Made by a program: the position numbers and the translations under genes. A stretch of DNA of 64,000 nt from Oscillospiraceae bacterium (GTDB lineage: Bacteria; Bacillota; Clostridia; Oscillospirales; CAG-272), in the NCBI GenBank assembly GCA_015064685.1, contig SVRT01000008.1, positions 45,463 to 109,462 of the forward strand, written 5' to 3'. The stretch's first letter is position 1; the number at the start of each line of letters is the position of its first letter. Positions 25,152 to 33,207 of the stretch are shown here, piece by piece. The notes below the pieces were generated by a model. It searched no databases. It was not told the origin of the DNA and worked only from the letters and a program-made list of their open reading frames with translations.

Positions 25152-26165
25152 ATGAAGAAAATATTGCTTGACAAAAATAAGAAATACTACAGGGGAAATA
25201 TGCACTGCCACTCGAATCTGTCGGACGGAAAGTATACTCCCGAAGAGCTTAAAAAGCTTTATAAGGAAAAGGGTTACAGCTTTTTGGCGATCACCGATCA
25301 CGAGCATTTTAATAATCATTCTTATCTTGATGACGAGGATTTTATTACCTTGACGAGCGCGGAATTCGCGATAAAGGAGTTTCCCGATCAGTCGACGCTC
25401 AAGAACTTTGATATGAAGGTCTGTCACCTCAATTTCTATGCTAAGGAGCAGGGGAACGATTATACTTTTTGTTACAGCTCTCTGGCGGATCATTTTTCAG
25501 CGGTAGAGAGAAGGCATCTGATCAACCGTCCGGATGAGGAGTATGAGCGCGTGTACGGTCACGAGGGAATAAGCAGACTGATACGCGAGGCGAATGAGCA
25601 TGAATTTTTCGTTTGCTACAATCATCCGCGCTGGTCGCTTGAGAATTACGCGGATTACCGCGGCTACGAGGGACTGTGGGGAGTTGAGATATACAATCAC
25701 GGATGCACGGTTGGCGGTCTTTACGATTACGATATAAACGTTTTTGACGATATGCTACGCGACGGGAAGCGTGTGTTTGCCTCCTGCGGAGACGATAATC
25801 ACAATAAAAATCCCGAAACGGGAAGGTTTCAGTCTTTTGGCGCGAGCGTTTACGTGAATGCTGACGAGCTGTCATACAAGGGCATTGTCGACGGACTGCT
25901 GGCGGGAGACTTTTATTCCTCGATGGGGCCCGAGATATACTCGCTCTACGTTGAGGATGGAAAGGTCTTTGTAGAATGCTCGGATGCCAAGCAGATCACC
26001 TATTCCACGCGAGGCAGACGCGCGAAGGCGGTCAATATTGCCGAGGGATATATCAACGGCGCAGTATTCGAAATAAAGGATACCGACGGATATTTCCGCA
26101 TCGACGTTGTTGACGAAAAGGGCAGAAGGGCTAACACCCAGGCATATTTTATCCAAGAACTTTGA
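25152..26165 (+). CDS. PHP-domain metal-dependent phosphoesterase
   Basis: The 337-residue protein has PHP motifs: GNMHCHSNLSDGKYTPEE (HxH), FLAITDHEHF, CYNHPRW, and SCGDDNHN. PHP proteins of this kind hydrolyse phosphoesters using two or three metal ions; the substrate is unknown. The last 90 residues form an extra small beta domain after the catalytic core. GGAG precedes the ATG. It lies 16 bp after the DHH gene and shares its promoter; a terminator follows. Confidence 0.82.
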   Translation: MKKILLDKNKKYYRGNMHCHSNLSDGKYTPEELKKLYKEKGYSFLAITDHEHFNNHSYLDDEDFITLTSAEFAIKEFPDQSTLKNFDMKVCHLNFYAKEQGNDYTFCYSSLADHFSAVERRHLINRPDEEYERVYGHEGISRLIREANEHEFFVCYNHPRWSLENYADYRGYEGLWGVEIYNHGCTVGGLYDYDINVFDDMLRDGKRVFASCGDDNHNKNPETGRFQSFGASVYVNADELSYKGIVDGLLAGDFYSSMGPEIYSLYVEDGKVFVECSDAKQITYSTRGRRAKAVNIAEGYINGAVFEIKDTDGYFRIDVVDEKGRRANTQAYFIQEL

Positions 26166-26187
26166 GCTAATAATAATTTGCTTTAAT

Positions 26188-26217
26188 AAAAAGGAAGAGC
26201 GTGCGCTCTTCCTTTTT
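26188..26217. terminator. Bidirectional terminator
   Basis: AAAAAGGAAGAGC / GCTCTTCCTTTTT around a GTGC loop, between the convergent PHP and AraC genes. Confidence 0.92.
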
Positions 26218-26221
26218 ATCT

Positions 26222-27004
26222 TTAAAACAGGCTTCTGTATTTCGTGGGAGTGGTGTTGTAAATGAACATAAATGCGCGGTTGAAGCTTCTTATACTGCCA
26301 AATCCTGAGTCGTATGCGATCTCGGAGATGCTCATATTGCGGTTTTTTAGGAGATATGCCGCGTGGGAGCAACGCTGATATTGCAGGTAGTAATGAAAGC
26401 CTACCCCCGTGTGCTTTGAGAAGATCTTGCTTACGGTTACGGGATGAGTGCCGACGGCACGCGCGACACTGTCAAGGTCGATGTCCTCTGTATAGTGCGC
26501 CTCGATATAGTCTATGACCTTTGAAAAGGTATCTCCGAAAAAGACTTTACGCGGTTCGAAGTTGCAGCTTAGGTAAATATCGTGGCAGAGTGGCGCTAAA
26601 ACCGCCTCTGCTGTGATATAATCGGCAGAATTTGACCTATCGGGCAGAAGCCTTTCACTCAGCTCGTGTGAGGATGCAGAGAGCTTGAAAAGATGTGTTG
26701 TGGGGGTGTTTTTCTTGACGAAATCAAAAAAATACGGTACAAGCACCTCGGAGAAGGCAAGGACGTGGCAAAGATTTGGCTCTTTCGAGTGAAACGTGTG
26801 CGGTGAGAATGGAGGAATGAAAAGACCGTGTCCCTCGGGAATATCGTATTCGATCCCGTCTGCAGTCATGGTCAGAGTGCCTTTATTCACTATGACTATT
26901 TCCATCGTCGCGTGGATATGGACGACACACTCGACGTCTATATGGCGGTCGGAGGAGAAAATAAATGGCATTTTACTGCTTGAATCTGTATCGAATTTTT
27001 TCAT
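26222..27004 (-). CDS. AraC-family transcriptional regulator
   Basis: The 260-residue protein has an N-terminal cupin sensor domain (about 15-120, with HATMEIVIVNKGTLTMTADG and IPPFSPHTFHS) and a C-terminal double helix-turn-helix (about 165-258, with DLDSVARAVGTHPVTVSKIF and ISEIAYDSGFGSIRSFNRAF). AraC regulators with cupins usually bind sugars. Its promoter overlaps that of the divergent beta-helix operon, so it most likely controls that operon and itself (inference). GAGG precedes the ATG. Confidence 0.92.
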   Translation of the reverse strand: MKKFDTDSSSKMPFIFSSDRHIDVECVVHIHATMEIVIVNKGTLTMTADGIEYDIPEGHGLFIPPFSPHTFHSKEPNLCHVLAFSEVLVPYFFDFVKKNTPTTHLFKLSASSHELSERLLPDRSNSADYITAEAVLAPLCHDIYLSCNFEPRKVFFGDTFSKVIDYIEAHYTEDIDLDSVARAVGTHPVTVSKIFSKHTGVGFHYYLQYQRCSHAAYLLKNRNMSISEIAYDSGFGSIRSFNRAFMFIYNTTPTKYRSLF

Positions 27005-27037
27005 CTTGTACCTCGCGAGGCTAAATTCTGTCTTTAT

Positions 27038-27066
27038 ATTATATCACTTGTGTCTTGTATTGTCAA
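27038..27066 (-). promoter_or_regulatory. Promoter of the AraC regulator gene
   Basis: Minus strand: TTGACA, 17-bp spacer, TATAAT. The -35 lies inside the spacer of the divergent plus-strand promoter. Confidence 0.88.
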
Positions 27067-27083
27067 GTATAGCGTGATATAAT
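27055..27083 (+). promoter_or_regulatory. Promoter of the beta-helix/MFS operon
   Basis: Plus strand: TTGTAT, 17-bp spacer, TATAAT. It overlaps the AraC promoter by 12 bp, so polymerase cannot occupy both at once. The weak -35 fits an activator-dependent promoter. Confidence 0.72.
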
Positions 27084-27179
27084 TGATGCAGTAGAGGATA
27101 CTCTCTTTATTTTGAGGCTGTATTTCACGGTTGGATTTTGGCTTTGGAAATACGGCTATGTGTTAAGAGGAGGTTTATT

Positions 27180-29195
27180 ATGCTGAAGCGTAACGTTGTT
27201 GCTTCTCTTTTTGTTTCGCAGACTCTTGGAGACGATTCGTACAGTGCGCTCACCCCGTTGCCTGACGCTATGGGAAACGGTCCTGTGCGTAGCTTGGAAA
27301 GAGCTATTGAGATAATAAAGGAAATGAGAATGGGTGGTCTTGATAATCCTCTCTCGATTTCAGTAATTGGCGATTACTGTCTCAATGCTCCCGTTGAGAT
27401 AAAGGATGTTGAGAGAATTACCCTTGAGCCGTTTAGCGGCAAGGGAAGGATCATTGGCGGAATAAAGGTTGGAGGCTGGGAAAGAGCCGAGTTCAACGGT
27501 GTGCCGTGCCTTCGTGCGCGTCTGCCCGAGAGATCAGACGGGGGCGCGTGGGATTTTACCGATCTCTTTGTCAACGGGAAGAGAGCAAGCGTGACGAGAT
27601 ACCCAAAAGAGGGTACGCTTGAGATCTTAAACAGCGAGGAGTATTCGGGAGACCCTATGCCGCCCGAGCACGGTATGTGGGGATCTTCGAGGTGGATCAC
27701 CGTAAAGCCCGAGGATCTGGCGCCTGTTGATAACATTCTTGACGCGACGGTCAATTATAACCATTGGTGGATCGACGAGCATTCGCCCATCGAGAGCTAT
27801 GACAGAGAGAGCGGCAAGCTGACGATGGCTTACAGAAGCCGCTTTGCTCTGAGCGGAATGTACGGAAAATCAAGCTCGGCGGCTAAATATTATCTTACGA
27901 ACGTGCCGAATATGTTTTCCTCTCCGTCCGAGTGGTATCTCGACAGAAAAGCGGGGATAGTTTACTATATTCCTCGCGATGCAGGTGAGACCTGCGATAC
28001 GGTAGTGGCATTCGCGCCTGTCACCGACAAGCTTTTTATCATTGAAGGCAAGGACGTAAAGATAAGAGGCTTTGAGCTTACCTGCACACGCGGAGATTAT
28101 GCCAGCACACACCTTGTCGAGCAGCAAAAAGAGATGTTTCGGGATGAGGATCCGCGCTTTGGCTCTGATGAGCAATCGGTATGCGGCGCGCCCGGAGCGA
28201 TATATTTTGGCCGTGCGGACAGATGCGCGATAGAGAACTGCTCTATTCACGGAGTCGGTGTTCACGCGATTGAGATAGGGCAGGGCTGCAGGCATATAAG
28301 AATAGAAAACAATGAGATATACGACGTTTGCGCCGGAGGCATCAAGATCGAGGGCGGAGAAGCCGGGTGCGATGGGTCTATTGTGACCTCGGATTGCATC
28401 ATTCGCAAAAATCACATTCATGATTGCGGCAAGAGATACGAGGCGGGCTGCGGAATACTCGTAATGCACGCGTCGAACAACGAGATAGCCGAAAACGAGA
28501 TCCACGATCTTGCATACTCGGGCATATCGGTCGGTTGGGTCTGGGGATACGCGGACAGCTCGACATACGGAAACATTATTCGCGCCAATCACGTGTATAA
28601 CATAGGAAACGGAAGCCTTTCGGATATGGGCGGTATATATACGCTTGGCAGGCAGAGCGGAACGGTCATATCGGAAAACCGAATACACGACGTTAAATGT
28701 CTTGAGTACGGTGCTTGGGGAATCTATCTTGACGAGGGATCGAGCAATATTACAGTCGAAAAAAACGTGGTCTGGGGTACGGGCAAGGAGTGTATTCACA
28801 TTCACTGGGGAACAGACAACACGGTAAGAAATAATATTTTCCTAAGTGAGAGGAGCGCGGCTGCGACAGTTTCTATCAGAGAATGGCATCACCCGAGTGT
28901 TTTCGAGAGAAATATTATGGTGACGAGAGGGCAGGATATTGTCCATGGCAGACCGTGGGATTGCACGTATCACGACAATATAATGTTTGATATAGGCTCG
29001 GAGAATACGGTAGTCTATCGCGATGAGGAGGGCAAGTGCTTTGACGTTGAGTCCTGGCAGGAGTCATTCCCACAGAACTGCGGAAACGTTATAAAGGATC
29101 CCGGGATCATGGACGTTTCAAATGGAGATTTCAGGCTTTCGGATAGCTCTGTTGTAAAAGAGTTTGGGTTTGAGAATACAAATAAAAAGGGGTAA
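27180..29195 (+). CDS. GH141-like right-handed beta-helix glycosidase, paralogue 1
   Basis: A 671-residue protein. The N-terminal part (about 1-130) holds DLFVNGKRASVTRYPKEG, and a beta-sandwich-like insert has WYLDRKAGIVYYIPRDAGE. From about 290 to 620 there are PbH1 repeats with ENNEIYDVCAGGIKIEGG, DMGGIYTLGRQSGTVISENR and AWGIYLDEGSSNITVEKN. This layout fits GH141-like proteins (known activities: fucosidase, xylanase) or a sister family. No signal peptide. AGGAGG is 6 bases before the ATG at 27180; a longer frame from 27138 has no site. It heads an operon with the TIM-barrel and MFS genes and is clearly paralogous to the gene at 33208. Confidence 0.7.
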   Translation: MLKRNVVASLFVSQTLGDDSYSALTPLPDAMGNGPVRSLERAIEIIKEMRMGGLDNPLSISVIGDYCLNAPVEIKDVERITLEPFSGKGRIIGGIKVGGWERAEFNGVPCLRARLPERSDGGAWDFTDLFVNGKRASVTRYPKEGTLEILNSEEYSGDPMPPEHGMWGSSRWITVKPEDLAPVDNILDATVNYNHWWIDEHSPIESYDRESGKLTMAYRSRFALSGMYGKSSSAAKYYLTNVPNMFSSPSEWYLDRKAGIVYYIPRDAGETCDTVVAFAPVTDKLFIIEGKDVKIRGFELTCTRGDYASTHLVEQQKEMFRDEDPRFGSDEQSVCGAPGAIYFGRADRCAIENCSIHGVGVHAIEIGQGCRHIRIENNEIYDVCAGGIKIEGGEAGCDGSIVTSDCIIRKNHIHDCGKRYEAGCGILVMHASNNEIAENEIHDLAYSGISVGWVWGYADSSTYGNIIRANHVYNIGNGSLSDMGGIYTLGRQSGTVISENRIHDVKCLEYGAWGIYLDEGSSNITVEKNVVWGTGKECIHIHWGTDNTVRNNIFLSERSAAATVSIREWHHPSVFERNIMVTRGQDIVHGRPWDCTYHDNIMFDIGSENTVVYRDEEGKCFDVESWQESFPQNCGNVIKDPGIMDVSNGDFRLSDSSVVKEFGFENTNKKG

Positions 29196-29204
29196 GAAAA
29201 AAGT

Positions 29205-30890
29205 ATGCATTGCAGAATAGTTATGCGCGACGGAAGCAGCTATGACGTTGCGCCTTTGACAAAGAAGAACGGTAAGGCTACGTGCGTATATTTGGAAAAA
29301 GAAAAGCTCCCCGCAGAATGTGACTACGTGGATTTTCTGTACGACGGGTATCATTCAAGGGCTTGTGAGGGCGGTTTTATGTTTGCGCCAAGAGGAACAA
29401 AGGAGGGCGGTACCGTTCTCTGTAAGTTCCGAGAGAGAGACGAGGACGTAGAATATATTTCCGACAGCAACTATATGCCGATCTTTGGCTTTAGCACGGA
29501 TGAAAGGTGCATTTTCTCGGTCGTTACGGGAATGAAATACGATTATCGCATCGTTATGGGTGTCAAGGGTGGAGAATATTACGTTTATCCACGCTTCTTC
29601 GTTGACGGCAACAGCTGTTTTGAGGACATTTCCATAGATCAGTATGAGCTTCCCATTGGAAGCGATTACAACGACATGGCGGCGATCTACCGCGATTTAA
29701 AGAATCCGAAGCCACTTCGCCAAAAGGTCGTAGAATATCCCGCTGTAAAATACGCTCTCGAGTCGCCCGAGCTTCGCATCCGTCTTTGCTGGAAGCCCGT
29801 GCCGTCTCCCGTTCTGACGCAGACAGAGGAAAACGAGCCGCCTGTTATCATAGGCTGTACCTTGAGTCGCGTCAAGGACATTCTTGACGGGCTCAAGTCA
29901 CATGGAATAGAGAAGTGTGAGGTCTGTCTCGTCGGAATTGAGACCAGAGGTCACGACGGTCGCTGGCCTCAGCTTACTCCTATCGAGGAGGCTATCGGCG
30001 GCGAGGACGCGCTCCGTGAGGTCTGCGCGTACGGTCAGAGTCTCGGGTATCAGATGGTAGCGCACACCAACAGCACCGATATGTATGAGATATCAAGATA
30101 CTGGAACCGCGATGACGTTATTATCAAGCGCGACGGTGAATATTCCTTTGATCCTATAAACTGGGGCGGCGGAAGACCCTACCATATCTGTCCCGAGCGC
30201 GCAAAAAAGCACACCGAGGAACATTACAGGATATTGCGCGAAATGGGCTTCAAGGGACTTCATTATATAGATGTCGTAACGAATTTCCCGCCCCGTCCCT
30301 GCTTTAATCCCTTGCATCCCCTGACGACGCAGGATACAGCTGATATCTATTGCGATCTCGGTGAGAAGGCGCGCGAGGATTTCGGCGGATTTCAAAGCGA
30401 GGGAGGATTTGATTTTGCCTCCGACGTTCTTGATTTCTCACTTTACACCTGTTACAACCTCTATACAACTCCTCATCCTTTGTTTGATGAGACGATTCCT
30501 TTCTGGCAGCTTGTTTTCCACGGCTCGATAATGGCAAATCCCTCGGCGGAGACTGTCAATTTCTGCGTCAAGGAGGAGAAGAGCCATCTCAAATTCATCG
30601 AGTACGGCGGCAGACCCGCGATGTATATCAATTCAAAATACGTTGACGAGGGCGGCTGCGGAAACTGGATGGGTGAGACCGATCTTCTTTGTGCGACTGA
30701 CGAGATGCTTGAAGAGTCACTTTGCAAGCTCAAGGCGGTCTATGATGAGTACAAGACGCTCAACTACCTGCAATATGAAAAAATGATCCGTCACGAAAAG
30801 GTGGCGGAGGGAGTTTACCGCGCGACATACTCGGACGGTACTATGATCACCGTTGACTATAACGCGGAGAAATACGAGGTTACAAAATGA
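29205..30890 (+). CDS. Predicted TIM-barrel glycoside hydrolase (DUF5696-like)
   Basis: A 561-residue protein. The first 190 residues look like a beta-sandwich; about 200-520 looks like a (beta/alpha)8 barrel with GIEKCEVCLVGIETRGHDGR, YQMVAHTNSTDM, KGLHYIDVVTNFPP and a SEGGFDF strand that carries a candidate catalytic acid. The order resembles DUF5696/GH101-type proteins, but I cannot assign a family with certainty. No signal peptide. It sits 9 bp after the beta-helix gene and overlaps the MFS start by 4 bp (ATGA), so it is part of a sugar-use operon. Confidence 0.55.
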   Translation: MHCRIVMRDGSSYDVAPLTKKNGKATCVYLEKEKLPAECDYVDFLYDGYHSRACEGGFMFAPRGTKEGGTVLCKFRERDEDVEYISDSNYMPIFGFSTDERCIFSVVTGMKYDYRIVMGVKGGEYYVYPRFFVDGNSCFEDISIDQYELPIGSDYNDMAAIYRDLKNPKPLRQKVVEYPAVKYALESPELRIRLCWKPVPSPVLTQTEENEPPVIIGCTLSRVKDILDGLKSHGIEKCEVCLVGIETRGHDGRWPQLTPIEEAIGGEDALREVCAYGQSLGYQMVAHTNSTDMYEISRYWNRDDVIIKRDGEYSFDPINWGGGRPYHICPERAKKHTEEHYRILREMGFKGLHYIDVVTNFPPRPCFNPLHPLTTQDTADIYCDLGEKAREDFGGFQSEGGFDFASDVLDFSLYTCYNLYTTPHPLFDETIPFWQLVFHGSIMANPSAETVNFCVKEEKSHLKFIEYGGRPAMYINSKYVDEGGCGNWMGETDLLCATDEMLEESLCKLKAVYDEYKTLNYLQYEKMIRHEKVAEGVYRATYSDGTMITVDYNAEKYEVTK

Positions 30891-32047
30891 GCAGGCGAAG
30901 GACGGTATGTCTCTCGGCAATTTATCTTTTTCCTTTTGCGCTTCAATGCTTTGTGAATAATCTGATGCCGCTTTACGTTGCGTCTCTTGATTTTGCAACC
31001 GAAAAGACGGTTGGCGAGGTCGCGGGAGTCGGAGCGATAATGACGGCGATATCACTTCTTGTCTGGTCGTTTTTTACGGGCAGGGCGCGTAAAAAGGGAA
31101 GAGTGCTTATTCTGTCTATGTCTCTTGTGTTTGCGACGTCGCTTTTGTTCTTGATGAAGGGCGTTACGTATGCAAGGCTTATGGTATTCGTGGTGCTTTT
31201 TTACTCGTGCTATATGTCGCATCAGCCGATAGTTGATACGATAGTGTCGGAAAGCTATACGAACACAAGACATTCCTTTGCCTTTTACCGCGCGTTTGCC
31301 TCATTGGGCTATGCCGCGGCGGGACTTCTTATAGCGATCATTCCGACAGATAACCCAAGACTTTTCTTTGTGTATATCGCCGCTTTAGCATTGATATCGC
31401 TCATTTTTGCGATATTCCACCGCGACGAAGAGATAATCGTGGCAGAGAAAACGAAAAAAAGCGGCAAGCTGAGCCTTGATTTTTTCAAGTTTTGCTTATT
31501 TGTCTTGATAATGTTTTTCTCGTCATCTATTCTGGCAACGTTTACAGGCGTGTTTTTTACAGGCGAGTCGCATCTTGGCGGAGACGTTGGAGTGTTTGGC
31601 ATCTTGGTCGCGGTCTCGTCGGTGGCAGAGTGGCTTCTGATCGTTGTCCTCGCAAAATGGACGGAAAGGTCAGATGCGAGACTGATATTTTTGCTCGTCG
31701 CGTTGAGCGGTGTGGGAAGAAGCGTTATCCTTGCGCTTGCGCCTAACAGTGTGGTTGCATCATTCTCCTTTTTGTTCAATCCTTTGTATTTCGCGCTTCT
31801 TGGAGCCTGCGCGGCGCCGTATATCAAAAGCATAGTGCCAAAGGACAGTAATGCCTTTGCGCAGGGTGTGTACGTTGTGGTGACGTTTGGGCTTGGAACC
31901 TTTCTTGGCTCATACGTGGGTGGAATTATTGCCGAGGAGTTCGGAATGAGAAATATGTTTTTCGTCGTGATGGCTCTGTACGTCGCGCTCCTTCCGCTTT
32001 CCTTCCTGCTTATCAGGAGTAAGAAGATCGCAAAGCATGCCGAATAA
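30887..32047 (+). CDS. MFS transporter
   Basis: The 386-residue protein has about twelve membrane helices, a basic first cytoplasmic loop (TGRARKKGRVLI) and a central loop (HRDEEIIVAEKTKKSGK). It resembles the MFS_1-like/LacY-like proton symporters. Overlap with the hydrolase gene by ATGA indicates translational coupling; it probably imports the glycan acted on by its neighbours (inference). A hairpin directly after the stop may terminate the operon. Confidence 0.85.
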   Translation: MSRRRTVCLSAIYLFPFALQCFVNNLMPLYVASLDFATEKTVGEVAGVGAIMTAISLLVWSFFTGRARKKGRVLILSMSLVFATSLLFLMKGVTYARLMVFVVLFYSCYMSHQPIVDTIVSESYTNTRHSFAFYRAFASLGYAAAGLLIAIIPTDNPRLFFVYIAALALISLIFAIFHRDEEIIVAEKTKKSGKLSLDFFKFCLFVLIMFFSSSILATFTGVFFTGESHLGGDVGVFGILVAVSSVAEWLLIVVLAKWTERSDARLIFLLVALSGVGRSVILALAPNSVVASFSFLFNPLYFALLGACAAPYIKSIVPKDSNAFAQGVYVVVTFGLGTFLGSYVGGIIAEEFGMRNMFFVVMALYVALLPLSFLLIRSKKIAKHAE

Positions 32048-32054
32048 GTTTTTA

Positions 32055-32086
32055 TGCCCGAGGTGTCTTGCAACTCGGGCAGTTTG
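32055..32086 (+). terminator. Hairpin after the MFS gene
   Basis: GCCCGAG / CTCGGGC stem with an 11-nt loop, then AGTTTGCT; weak T-tract. Confidence 0.55.
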
Positions 32087-32088
32087 CT

Positions 32089-32195
32089 AAATTGGGGTTT
32101 AGCGGTGGGTTATCTGTCTGTATATTTCCGCCACGGCACGCTTGGCGATAGCCTTCCCTCACAAGAGAAGGCTCACGCAAAGCGGATTATGAGCC
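32089..32195. repeat. Degraded piece of the TIR-bounded element family
   Basis: It begins with AAATTGGGGTTTAGCGGTG, close to the element end at 45716 (AAATTGGGGTTTATGGGG) and to the TATCGGTGAG form of the others. A palindrome AGCCTTC...GAAGGCT at about 32150-32173 resembles the AGCTCCC hairpins of type B. The second terminus is missing, so the right limit is approximate. Confidence 0.5.
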
Positions 32196-32275
32196 TTGCA
32201 GAAAAGGATTTCAGAATTTCCGAAGACTCCGTTGCAAGAGAGCTTGGATTTGAGAATATCATGGAAAGGACAGCG
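32195..32275 (+). pseudogene. 3' stump of a third beta-helix (GH141-like) paralogue
   Basis: The frame encodes DFRISEDSVARELGFENI. The two intact paralogues end GDFRLSDSSVVKEFGFEN and HDFTLSPESPAIKLGFK, so this is the homologous C-terminal end with the rest of the gene lost. The open frame 32054-32290 that contains it mixes repeat sequence with the stump and is not a real gene. The stump supplies the AAAGGA ribosome site of the next gene. Confidence 0.75.
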
Positions 32276-32277
32276 AC

Positions 32278-33189
32278 ATGGAAGAAATGATACCTTTATT
32301 ATGTGTGATATTTGGGATGTCCTGTGTCGGCACGTCTTCATTCGGAAAGATAAACAGCAATGTGCTCTCAGGTGCATCAAGAGCTAAATATTCTTTGTAT
32401 CTGATTATAGTTGGAGCTTTTGCGTGCTTCTTTTTCTGGCTTTTCAGCGGATTGTCGATCAAGGTCAATCTCCCAACCCTGATATTTGCCTTTTTCTTTG
32501 CCCTTGTTGTTGCCTCCGCAACGGTTTTGCGCATGATCGCGTTCGGCCTTGCAAGCGTTTCGGGAGTCAATATTATTATGAGCGGTAGCAATATTATTTG
32601 TTCACTTTTGGTAGGTGCCTTACTCTTTTCAGAAGAGATCACTTTCTTAAAGATCGTAAGAGCTTTGATTATGATTGCAAGCATTTCTCTTACTTTTTTT
32701 GAGACAAACAAGGGTGAGAGATCGGAAACTGGCATCAAGGATCGAAAAAACGGAGTAAAACTGTTTTTTGTAATGATGTTGATTATAGTAACATGCTGTG
32801 CGGAAACAGTTGTGATGAAATTGTTTACTCTTGACAAGCGTGTTTCAGACGATAATTCGTTTTTCTTTTTGACTAATTTGCTTTTAGCGATAGGTTGCAT
32901 AGCTATCGTTGCGTTTGATCTTATCAGAAAAAGGGAGAGTATCGATAATATTAGACATTTATTCAAGCCCAAAAGGCTTTCGTGTTTTTTAGGCTTTACG
33001 TTCTCGGCAAATTTAGGATCAATCGCCTCGATAGGAATGGTCGCGCTTTTGGATGTGTCGGTTTATACTCCAATGACCGCCGCTCTCGGAATAATATCAG
33101 GGCTTGTCAGCTCGATTATCTTTAAGGAGAAGCTTGGTTGGGCTTCATATCTTGCGGCCGCAATAGCAGTTGTGGCAGTAATCATTTGA
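32278..33189 (+). CDS. DMT-superfamily (EamA-like) transporter
   Basis: A 303-residue protein with about ten hydrophobic helices in two halves; helix 4 has the EamA-like NIIMSGSNIICSLLVGALLFSEE pattern, repeated near the end as YTPMTAALGIISGLVSSIIF-KEKLG. Such transporters move sugars, nucleosides or amino acids, commonly outward. Its start lies right after the beta-helix stump, and paralogue 2 follows 18 bp downstream, so it is part of the glycan locus. Codon use looks more AT-rich than the neighbours in its middle part. Confidence 0.8.
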   Translation: MEEMIPLLCVIFGMSCVGTSSFGKINSNVLSGASRAKYSLYLIIVGAFACFFFWLFSGLSIKVNLPTLIFAFFFALVVASATVLRMIAFGLASVSGVNIIMSGSNIICSLLVGALLFSEEITFLKIVRALIMIASISLTFFETNKGERSETGIKDRKNGVKLFFVMMLIIVTCCAETVVMKLFTLDKRVSDDNSFFFLTNLLLAIGCIAIVAFDLIRKRESIDNIRHLFKPKRLSCFLGFTFSANLGSIASIGMVALLDVSVYTPMTAALGIISGLVSSIIFKEKLGWASYLAAAIAVVAVII

Positions 33190-33207
33190 TGTAAAGGAGT
33201 TTAATTT

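Noticed and set aside
32054..32290. 78-residue open frame between the MFS and DMT genes
   Set aside because: It joins repeat-like sequence to the 3' stump of a beta-helix gene and overlaps the DMT start. There is no ribosome site.
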